Source of the DNA: Desulfitobacterium dichloroeliminans LMG P-21439
GTDB lineage: Bacteria > Bacillota > Desulfitobacteriia > Desulfitobacteriales > Desulfitobacteriaceae
DNA: 64,000 bases
Assembly (NCBI RefSeq): GCF_000243135.2
Contig: NC_019903.1
Coordinates: 2,394,001-2,458,000, forward strand
Reading direction: 5' to 3'
The notes under the pieces are model-generated. The model saw nothing but the letters and a program-made list of their open reading frames with translations. It did no database searches and was not told the origin of the DNA. A program made the position numbers and the translations under genes. This document shows, one piece after another, positions 58,089 to 64,000 of the stretch (position 1 is the first letter of the stretch; each line of letters begins with the position of its first letter).

Positions 58089-58657
58089 TTTTCTTTACCT
58101 GCTAGCATCAAGATTCCCAGAATTGTCTTGGCATCTTTGTATTCACCGGCCAGAGCCATTTCCTTGGCCATAGCCCAAGGTACACTTTCAACATTTAAAA
58201 ATTCATCCTCGTCGGTTTGCAGAGGATCCCAGACCAAATCTGTTGCCTTATAGAGATGGATGATTTCATCAGTAAAACCTGGAGTGGTATAGATACTCAC
58301 CAAATGCTCCAAGGTGCCACGATAGCCCGTTTCTTCCCTCAGTTCGCGCACTGCGCAGGTCAGTGGCTCTTCCCCCGGATCCAACTTTCCCGCTGGAATC
58401 TCCAAAGTAATCTCTTCAATCGGATAGCGATACTGGCGGACTAAGATTAGTTCTTCTCCCTTAAAAGGCAAGATACCCACAGCACCCGGATGTCTAACTA
58501 CCTCCCGGGTAGTTTCCACCCCATTGGGCAAACGAATTCTATCCCGGTCCATTCTCAGCATGCGCCCGGAAAAGACTATTTCCTTTTCTATGCACTGCTC
58601 CTCTAGCGAAGCATCCTCGATTCGACCTGTCTTTTGCTGGATACTCTTATCACTCAT
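58085..58657 (-). CDS. Nudix hydrolase, ADP-ribose pyrophosphatase type
   Basis: The Nudix box GKLDPGEEPLTCAVRELREETGY is complete and lies in an NudF-like sequence (VETTREVVRHPGAVGILPFKGEELILVRQYRYPIEEITLEIPAGKL). Such enzymes hydrolyse ADP-ribose to AMP and ribose 5-phosphate. The frame runs upstream to 58798, but that stretch includes a terminator hairpin. I start it at ATG 58657 (MSDKSIQQK), with ATG 58669 as an alternative. It is 4 bp overlapped with endonuclease Q. Confidence 0.88.
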   Translation of the reverse strand: MSDKSIQQKTGRIEDASLEEQCIEKEIVFSGRMLRMDRDRIRLPNGVETTREVVRHPGAVGILPFKGEELILVRQYRYPIEEITLEIPAGKLDPGEEPLTCAVRELREETGYRGTLEHLVSIYTTPGFTDEIIHLYKATDLVWDPLQTDEDEFLNVESVPWAMAKEMALAGEYKDAKTILGILMLAGKEK

Positions 58658-58711
58658 AGTACACTTCATCCCCCAACAAAGATCCTTAGCTTCCTTTATC
58701 ATATCCTGACT

Positions 58712-58763
58712 AAGAAAAAATATAAAGCAACCCAGGGTTCCTATCAATACCCCTAGGTTGCTT
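58712..58763 (-). terminator. terminator of the 163-aa membrane protein gene
   Basis: Arms AGCAACC-AGGG and CCCT-GGTTGCT around a 13-nt loop, with TTATATTTTTTC on the minus strand. Confidence 0.8.
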
Positions 58764-58794
58764 TTTACCCTGACCATAACCAATGATCTATACG

Positions 58795-59286
58795 TCATTC
58801 CGCCCTTAAACGCCGTTGATAATACAGAAATACAGGTAACGGAATTACAATCCAGCCAAAGCTCTTGATTAAGCTGTTTAGAGCTCTCTCTCGGGAGCGG
58901 GCTTTTTCCTCATCAACCTGCCTTTGATAATCAGCCTTTAATTCTTCATCGCTTTTCTCAATGGCCGGTAGGGAAGGCTCTGTTTCCCCTTTTTCATAAA
59001 TTTTCCCCTGTTTATAATCCTCAAAGGACACATAGTAGCTTTGGGGTGCAACTAAATCTGCCGCAGCCATAAAAGCCGCTACACTTCCACCAATAGTCAT
59101 CATCAAGGTCGCAAATAGAATCAAATACGTATACACAGTTTTAATCATAGCATTTCCTCCATCTTTCTGTTCGCTTGGATTGTCACTCCGATTATGTGAA
59201 CGAAGAGAAAACGCAATTGCTCCAATAATTAAAACTACGGCGACCATGGCAAAACCCAAAAGTAGTAGTAACGAAGAACCCACCAT
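58795..59286 (-). CDS. hypothetical membrane protein, 163 aa
   Basis: I do not recognise this family. It has an N-terminal membrane helix (SSLLLLLGFAMVAVVLIIGAIAFSL), a second helix near 50-70, a charged central region with many Glu and Lys (DEELKADYQRQVDEEKARSRERALN), and a third helix near 145. It may be a small envelope scaffold. A GGGAGGGAG site stands near the start. It is divergent from the YjcZ-like microprotein genes. Confidence 0.7.
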   Translation of the reverse strand: MVGSSLLLLLGFAMVAVVLIIGAIAFSLRSHNRSDNPSEQKDGGNAMIKTVYTYLILFATLMMTIGGSVAAFMAAADLVAPQSYYVSFEDYKQGKIYEKGETEPSLPAIEKSDEELKADYQRQVDEEKARSRERALNSLIKSFGWIVIPLPVFLYYQRRLRAE

Positions 59287-59511
59287 AATCTTCTCCCTCC
59301 TTTTCTCAATATCATAACATTCATCTCCATCTAATGATATAGACGCTAACAGAGCAGATATTCTTCTACGTTAAGGCTCAACCAATCTGAAATAGTTGTT
59401 ATTTGTTTACTCAGTGTTTATCCTTAGCACGGAAATTTATTTTTCCATATTGTGGCAATGCGGATAGGAATTCATAATCTATAGTATCTTCGTATCAAAG
59501 GAGGAACTCAA

Positions 59512-59616
59512 ATGGCATTAGGTGCTGGTCTAGAGGGTGGTTTCAATTTTGGTTCAGGTATTGCAATCGTTGTCGTCATCATCCTCTTGTTAATTGCCTT
59601 AGGAATCGTATTCTAA
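59512..59616 (+). CDS. YjcZ-like glycine-rich sporulation microprotein 1
   Basis: This 34-residue protein (MALGAGLEGGFNFGSGIA, then a hydrophobic IVVVIILLLIALGIVF end) is too short for ordinary ORF calling, but it has an AAGGAGG site 7 bp before the ATG. It also has a paralogue 30 bp downstream. Its shape, glycine-rich N-terminus plus one membrane helix, matches the YjcZ family of small spore-associated proteins. The function is unknown. Confidence 0.75.
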   Translation: MALGAGLEGGFNFGSGIAIVVVIILLLIALGIVF

Positions 59617-59646
59617 ATACCATCTAAAAGTGAAGGAGGTAAATCT

Positions 59647-59790
59647 ATGTTCGGTATGGGTTATGGCGGAATGGGCGGGGCATGTTGCCCTCGGCCAGTC
59701 GCTCCGGTTGCTGGAATCGGCGCAGGCGTTGGTGTAGGTATTATAGTGATTGCTGTCTTGATTCTTATTGCCTTAGGGGTAATATTCTAG
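59647..59790 (+). CDS. YjcZ-like glycine-rich sporulation microprotein 2
   Basis: A 47-residue relative of the preceding microprotein. It has an MGYGGMGGACCPRPVAPV segment with a CC pair, then a glycine-rich and hydrophobic GVGVGIIVIAVLILIALGVIF helix that nearly repeats the first protein's helix. It has a GAAGGAGG site before the ATG. A terminator follows. The two genes form an operon and probably arose by duplication. Confidence 0.75.
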   Translation: MFGMGYGGMGGACCPRPVAPVAGIGAGVGVGIIVIAVLILIALGVIF

Positions 59791-59799
59791 AATATTTGA

Positions 59800-59848
59800 G
59801 GGAGTGTCGTAGAACTACTTGCTAAAGTAGTCGGCGATGCTCCCTTTC
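59800..59848 (+). terminator. terminator of the YjcZ-like operon
   Basis: A long stem GGGAGTGTCG/CGATGCTCCC with two G-T pairs, an inner ACTACTT/AAGTAGT stem, and a TTTCTT tail. Confidence 0.75.
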
Positions 59849-59950
59849 TTCCAGTATAAGTACACAATATAAGTAATCTCGCGGAAAATATGGTATAATG
59901 AGAATTCGTGAATCATGATAAAAATATATATAAAGGAACGATCATAAGAC

Positions 59951-61573
59951 ATGATAAGTACAAACGGAATTACACTGCGCTTTGGTAAACGCGCTTTATT
60001 CGAAGATGTCAATGTCAAGTTCACCCCAGGAAACTGCTATGGTATCATTGGGGCTAACGGGGCTGGCAAATCCACCTTCCTCAAAATACTCTCAGGAGAA
60101 ATCGATCCTTCTAAAGGAGAGGTTGTCGTTTCAACCGGGGAACGGATCGCCGTCTTAAAGCAAGATCATTTTGAATTTGAAGAGTTTGACGTTTTAAAAA
60201 CTGTCATCATGGGCCATTCTCGACTCTATGAAATTATGGTTGAAAAGGATGCGCTTTATGCCAAGCCTGATTTTAACGAAGAGGATGGGATGAAAGCCGC
60301 TGATTTAGAAGCGGAATTTGCTGAAATGAATGGTTGGCAAGCTGAAGCTGAAGCCGCTGAACTCCTCATGGGACTGGGTATCCCCAAGGAATATCACGAT
60401 AGGAAAATGAAAGAACTTGAGGGTAGTGAGAAGGTACGCATACTACTAGCTCAAGCTCTTTTCGGTCATCCACATATTCTTCTTTTGGACGAGCCAACCA
60501 ATCACTTGGATCTTCAGTCCATTAACTGGTTGGAGAATTTCCTCTATAATTTCGAGAGTACCGTGTTGGTCGTCTCCCATGACCGCCACTTCTTGAATAA
60601 AGTCTGTACCCATATAGTGGATATTGACTTTGGCAAAGTCCAGCTTTTTGTGGGGAACTACGACTTCTGGTATGAGTCTAGCCAACTTGCTCTAAAATTG
60701 ATGCGGGATGCCAATAAGAAAAAAGAAGATAAAATTGCCGAGCTCCAAAGCTTTATTCAACGCTTTAGCTCTAATGCTTCCAAGGCAAAGCAAGCTACTT
60801 CCCGCAAAAAACAGCTTGATAAATTGACCTTAGACGATATTCGGCCCTCTTCCCGCAAATATCCTTATATCGCTTTTACTCCTGACCGTGAGGCAGGCAA
60901 CAACTTACTTACAGTTGAAGGTCTTACGAAAACTATTGATGGGGAAAAAGTCCTCGACAATGTCTCATTTATTGTGGACCGCGGGGACAAGGTTGCCTTT
61001 GTGGGACCCAACGGTCTGGCCAAAACGACGTTATTAAAAATCCTCATGGGCGAGATGGAAGCCGATAGTGGAGAATTCAGTTGGGGCGTGACTACTTCCC
61101 AAACCTATCTACCTAAGGATAATTCCGCCTATTTCGATACGAATCTATCCCTTGTAGACTGGTTAAGACAATTCTCTAAAGATCCAGATGAATCTTTTGT
61201 TCGTGGCTTCCTCGGTAGAATGCTTTTTTCAGGGGAAGAATCTCTAAAATCAGCTAATGTCCTCTCGGGAGGGGAAAAAGTCCGCTGTATGCTCTCCCGC
61301 ATGATGCTGAGCGGCGCAAATGTATTATTGCTGGATGAACCCACCAACCACTTAGACCTTGAATCCATCACAGCTTTAAACAATGGGCTCACACAGTTTG
61401 ATGGAACCATCCTTTTTGTCTCACAAGACCATCAGTTTGTTCAGACCATTGCCAACCGCATCATTGAAATAACTCCCAAGGGAATCATTGATCGTAAGAT
61501 GGAATATGATGAATATCTTGAAAACGAACATGTTCGAGCGCTTCTGGAAAATATGTATAGCGATACACCATAA
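59951..61573 (+). CDS. ABC-F family ATPase (YkpA/YbiT-like)
   Basis: Two ATP-binding cassettes are joined by a linker, with no membrane domains, the plan of ABC-F proteins that act on the ribosome (translation factors or antibiotic protection). Cassette 1: GANGAGKST, ELEGSEKVRILLAQALF (a variant signature), LLLDEPTNHLD. Linker helices lie near residues 245-290. Cassette 2: GPNGLAKTT, where the usual Gly before Lys is Ala, then LSGGEKVRCMLSRMM and LLLDEPTNHLD. The same variants occur in YkpA-type members as I recall, so both sites are probably used. The start is ATG 59951, eight bases after AAAGGAAC. Confidence 0.9.
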   Translation: MISTNGITLRFGKRALFEDVNVKFTPGNCYGIIGANGAGKSTFLKILSGEIDPSKGEVVVSTGERIAVLKQDHFEFEEFDVLKTVIMGHSRLYEIMVEKDALYAKPDFNEEDGMKAADLEAEFAEMNGWQAEAEAAELLMGLGIPKEYHDRKMKELEGSEKVRILLAQALFGHPHILLLDEPTNHLDLQSINWLENFLYNFESTVLVVSHDRHFLNKVCTHIVDIDFGKVQLFVGNYDFWYESSQLALKLMRDANKKKEDKIAELQSFIQRFSSNASKAKQATSRKKQLDKLTLDDIRPSSRKYPYIAFTPDREAGNNLLTVEGLTKTIDGEKVLDNVSFIVDRGDKVAFVGPNGLAKTTLLKILMGEMEADSGEFSWGVTTSQTYLPKDNSAYFDTNLSLVDWLRQFSKDPDESFVRGFLGRMLFSGEESLKSANVLSGGEKVRCMLSRMMLSGANVLLLDEPTNHLDLESITALNNGLTQFDGTILFVSQDHQFVQTIANRIIEITPKGIIDRKMEYDEYLENEHVRALLENMYSDTP

Positions 61574-61610
61574 TAAGCGAACACCTGTTGATCAATATAC
61601 CGGAATGCGA

Positions 61611-61655
61611 AGAGAGCTGATTTGCCTTGATAGAAGGTAATCAGCTCTCTTTATT
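61611..61655 (+). terminator. terminator of the ABC-F gene
   Basis: Arms AGAGAGCTGATT and AATCAGCTCTCT with a TTTATT tail; it lies between convergent ABC-F and spo0A genes. Confidence 0.85.
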
Positions 61656-61676
61656 GCCCAAGCATTTTTTGATAGC

Positions 61677-62498
61677 TTAGAGCATTTTTGCCATTCTCAA
61701 TTTATCAGCCACCATGGCAATGAATTCTGAATTTGTGGGTTTGCCCCGATCCACATTGATTGTGTAACCAAAGAACCGATTCATAAACTCTATATTCCCC
61801 CGATCCCAAGCCAACTCGATGGCATGGCGAATTGCACGTTCCACTCGGCTAGGAGTGGTATTATATTTATTTGCAATCATCGGATAAAGCTCCTTTGTCA
61901 CAGCTCCCAGGAGCGACACATCCTGAACTACGCAAACAATAGAATCTCTTAGATATTGATAACCCTTGACATGAGCCGGAACACCCATCTGATGAATCAT
62001 TCGCGTCACTTCAACCTCAAGGTTACGAGCATTGGCAACTGCAGTTTGCGTCGAGGATAGGGTAGGAGTAATGGAAGATCCAGCACCTGAAGTCCCCTCT
62101 TTATTGCTATATTGCGCTAAGGGGATGACCCCTTGTAACTGACGAATCCGCTTGCCGAGGGTTTCTAAGTCAAAGGGTTTCAAAATGAAATAATCAGCAC
62201 CTAGCTGCACTGCCCGTTGGGTCATACTTTCTTGACCAAAGGCTGTTAAAATAATCACATGAGGCTTCTTAATATCGCCTTGTAGCTTTTCTAACACCCC
62301 TAAGCCATCCAAATGAGGCATGATTATGTCTAAGACCACCAAGTCGGGTTGTTCCCTGTAAATTATGTCCAAGGCTTCATTGCCATGATAAGCAATTCCA
62401 ACGAGCTGCATATCTGTCTGGCGTAAGATATATTCTTTTAGGACCTCGACAAACTCGCGATTATCATCAGCTAACAATACTCTGATGGGCTTTTGCAT
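61677..62498 (-). CDS. spo0A: sporulation master regulator Spo0A
   Basis: Spo0A is the response regulator that commits the cell to sporulation. The receiver domain has the acidic pair Asp11-Asp12 and the phosphoacceptor Asp57 in [13 protein letters not shown], then FILKPFD with the conserved lysine near 110. A linker of about 35 residues precedes the DNA-binding effector domain ([38 protein letters not shown]), which recognises 0A boxes. It starts at ATG 62498 behind a GGGGGAG site, and lies downstream of spoIVB, the standard order. Two TGTCGAA boxes lie upstream. Confidence 0.97.
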   Translation of the reverse strand: MQKPIRVLLADDNREFVEVLKEYILRQTDMQLVGIAYHGNEALDIIYREQPDLVVLDIIMPHLDGLGVLEKLQGDIKKPHVIILTAFGQESMTQRAVQLGADYFILKPFDLETLGKRIRQLQGVIPLAQYSNKEGTSGAGSSITPTLSSTQTAVANARNLEVEVTRMIHQMGVPAHVKGYQYLRDSIVCVVQDVSLLGAVTKELYPMIANKYNTTPSRVERAIRHAIELAWDRGNIEFMNRFFGYTINVDRGKPTNSEFIAMVADKLRMAKML

Positions 62499-62538
62499 TA
62501 AGACTGCTCCCCCTTGCTCGATCCGAAGTGCTTATAGT

Positions 62539-62545
62539 TTCGACA
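62539..62545 (-). promoter_or_regulatory. 0A box upstream of spo0A (proximal)
   Basis: TGTCGAA on the minus strand, 41 bp before the spo0A start. A sigma-H-like AGGAAGA-N12-GTCGAAA match overlaps it but is imperfect. Confidence 0.6.
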
Positions 62546-62645
62546 AATGTATAAATTCTTCCTGCTATACTATGAAAAAATAACAACTACCTCGAACTCT
62601 TAGATTTTTCTCTACAATTTGTGAACTTATTAAGTATCTTATATC

Positions 62646-62673
62646 AGTATACCATCACAATTTAACAATTCAA
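62646..62673 (-). promoter_or_regulatory. candidate sigma-A promoter of spo0A
   Basis: TTGAAT and TATACT with a 16-bp spacer on the minus strand, about 150 bp before the spo0A start codon. Confidence 0.55.
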
Positions 62674-62717
62674 TGGAGTTGCTTTATTATTCCAATATCT
62701 TCATAAAAGGAATAATA

Positions 62718-62724
62718 TTCGACA
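62718..62724 (-). promoter_or_regulatory. 0A box upstream of spo0A (distal)
   Basis: A second TGTCGAA on the minus strand, 220 bp before spo0A and just after the spoIVB terminator; suits autoregulation by Spo0A-phosphate. Confidence 0.55.
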
Positions 62725-62752
62725 AATCATTAGTATTTATTCCACTTAATTA

Positions 62753-62784
62753 ATAAAAAAGCCATTGAGTCTATACTCAATGGC
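62753..62784 (-). terminator. terminator of spoIVB
   Basis: Arms GCCATTGAGT and ACTCAATGGC with a 4-nt loop, followed by TTTTTTATTA on the minus strand, 22 bp after spoIVB. Confidence 0.9.
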
Positions 62785-62806
62785 AATAAAGATCTACTGT
62801 TCAACG

Positions 62807-64000
62807 CTAAGCAGCTTCCTTTTTGTCAATAATATCAGCATCTTTTAGCATATTTTGGATAAACACGCCATACCCTCGCGAAGCATCATTGACAAAAACA
62901 TGAGTTACTGCGCCGATGATTTTCTCATTTTGGACAATCGGACTCCCCGACATGCCTTGAATGATTCCTCCTGTCTTTTCAATAAGCTCAGGATCAGAAA
63001 CCTTGATGACCATATTTTTGCTATCCGTACGATTCCGCATGATGCGCTCAATCTGCACATCGTATTCTTCAATGCGTTCTCCTTCTAAGACTGTATAAAT
63101 TTTCGCCGGACCTTCCTTAATTTCCGATTCCCAGCCCACGGCAATGGGTTCATTAAAGTAAGGATTGCTAATTTCCCCTTCTAAGGAACCAAAAATCCCT
63201 GACACGGTATTTTTCTTGATATTGCCTGAAAATCTCGATTGATTGACGAATGAGCCGATCTTTTCTCCTGGATGTCCTCGTTTTCCTTTCTCAATAGCAT
63301 ATATAGTCGAGGCAACCACATTTCCATTAACAATTTCAATCTTTTGATTCGTATCTACATCGTTGATAACATGACCCAATGCACCGTATTGACTAGTCTT
63401 TGGCTCATAAAAGGTAAGTGTTCCTACTCCTGCAGCTTCATTCCGTACATAAAGACCGACTCGATAACGATCGGTTTCGGGACAGAGAACTGTTGTCACC
63501 TTTTTTTGAGTTTGTTGACCATTGTGACTGATAAGGATCTCCGAAAAGCCTTGCTTTTTACCGGCCCGATGAATCGCATTGGCTACGTCTTGATCACTCG
63601 ACATTTCTTGACCATCGATTTTTAAGATGACATCTCCTACTTCGATTCCTACATCTTTGGCTGGGCAAACCAGTCTACCCTCCTGATTCTGCACAGCAGC
63701 CTGCCCAACTACCATAACTCCTTTTGCCTGCAAGCTTACCCCAATCGATTGTCCGCCAGGTAAAAGTTTGAGATTGGGCATCACTTCGACGGCACTAGAC
63801 TTCAGCGGTATCAGTCCGAAAAGCTTGTAGGTCACTTGAATAACCTCAGGCTTTTCCGGGTGAGCAGCCATAACCGCATTTACATCCGCCTCAGCTGCTT
63901 TAACTTCTTCAGCGACAATAAGATTAGCTAGCAGACCTGTGAGTTGTGGAAGACGATGACTGCTGGATTCATAGAGTTCAGGCAGTTGTGCCATTTGATG
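62807..64000 (-). CDS. spoIVB: SpoIVB serine peptidase, N-terminus outside the window
   Basis: SpoIVB is secreted from the forespore and cleaves SpoIVFA to start sigma-K activation. The protein has a PDZ domain (GQSIGVSLQAKGVMVVGQAAVQNQEGRLVCPAKDVGIEVGDVILKIDGQEM) and the peptidase domain. That domain has the catalytic histidine in QYGALGHVINDVD and the serine in GIIQGMSGSPIVQNEKIIGAVTHVF. The reading frame stays open to the right edge, and the N-terminal membrane signal expected for this family is not seen. The true start is therefore probably beyond position 64000, although an internal ATG lies at 63994. Confidence 0.93.
   Translation of the reverse strand, partial: HQMAQLPELYESSSHRLPQLTGLLANLIVAEEVKAAEADVNAVMAAHPEKPEVIQVTYKLFGLIPLKSSAVEVMPNLKLLPGGQSIGVSLQAKGVMVVGQAAVQNQEGRLVCPAKDVGIEVGDVILKIDGQEMSSDQDVANAIHRAGKKQGFSEILISHNGQQTQKKVTTVLCPETDRYRVGLYVRNEAAGVGTLTFYEPKTSQYGALGHVINDVDTNQKIEIVNGNVVASTIYAIEKGKRGHPGEKIGSFVNQSRFSGNIKKNTVSGIFGSLEGEISNPYFNEPIAVGWESEIKEGPAKIYTVLEGERIEEYDVQIERIMRNRTDSKNMVIKVSDPELIEKTGGIIQGMSGSPIVQNEKIIGAVTHVFVNDASRGYGVFIQNMLKDADIIDKKEAA

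Noticed and set aside
58657-58798. 47-residue N-terminal extension of the Nudix protein
   Set aside because: The stretch includes the terminator hairpin of the upstream gene and shows no match to the family.
61017-61030. Mutated, inactive second Walker A motif in the ABC-F protein (GPNGLAKTT)
   Set aside because: As far as I recall, Ala before Lys at this site is usual in YkpA-type ABC-F proteins, so it is a family trait rather than damage.
1-64000. tRNA, rRNA, CRISPR arrays, prophage or defence islands
   Set aside because: I looked for tRNA T-arm signatures, regularly spaced repeats, integrase-att arrangements and nuclease/helicase clusters and saw none. The only recombinase is the housekeeping XerD.

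Overview
The window comes from an endospore-forming, low-to-mid GC Firmicute, most likely a Desulfitobacterium/Desulfosporosinus-type member of the Peptococcaceae lineage. The reasons are a large set of sporulation genes (spo0A, spoIVB, spoIIAA-AB-sigF, spoVAC-AD-AE-AF, spoIIM, spmA/B, gerW/ytfJ), two L-lactate permeases, anaerobe-type Fe-S and acyl-CoA dehydratase-activase genes, and clostridial gene order. This assignment is inferred from gene content; no rRNA gene is present. Almost all genes lie on the minus strand. Many reading frames appear too long at the 5' end, and I moved starts to the codon with a proper ribosome binding site where one could be seen.

Layout. 0-3 kb: ispH (cut by the window edge), plsC, cmk and a CPBP protease. 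3-5 kb: lactate permease 1. 5.8-10.3 kb: an aromatic amino acid operon in the order hutP-like, aroH, aroF, tyrA, aroA. It has a sigma-A promoter and a leader carrying a terminator/antiterminator pair and many UAG triplets. 10.4-11.9 kb: nhaA behind a c-di-GMP-I (GEMM) riboswitch and a terminator. 12-16.5 kb: a FAD oxidoreductase, a CxxC-less AhpD-like protein, small membrane proteins and a polyferredoxin. 16.7-20.1 kb: two FadR/GntR paralogues beside lactate permease 2. 20.3-21.7 kb: a frameshifted IS1380-type transposase. 22-35 kb: the conserved clostridial block read from tRNA nucleotidyltransferase through an M50 protease, trpS, scpA, scpB, a DUF2953 gene, ytfJ, spmA, spmB, two glycosyltransferases and rluB. 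35-40 kb: an LCP protein, a tyrosine-rich small protein, and an activase with two DUF2229 genes that directly follow spoVAF. 40-47 kb: spoVA, the divergent spoIIA operon and dacF. 47-52 kb: nucleoside salvage (pdp, punA, deoB) with xerD and a DUF4227-type gene. 52-56 kb: a DtxR-type regulator and a feoA-feoA-feoB-Cys-rich iron uptake operon. 56-64 kb: spoIIM, endonuclease Q, a Nudix hydrolase, two YjcZ-like microproteins, an ABC-F ATPase, spo0A and spoIVB.

The most interesting points are the aro operon leader, which may be controlled by the HutP-like protein encoded by the operon's own first gene, and the c-di-GMP riboswitch in front of a Na+/H+ antiporter. Also notable is the continuity of the forespore spoVA operon with an orphan acyl-CoA dehydratase activase system. 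I saw no tRNA, rRNA, CRISPR array, prophage or defence system in the window.
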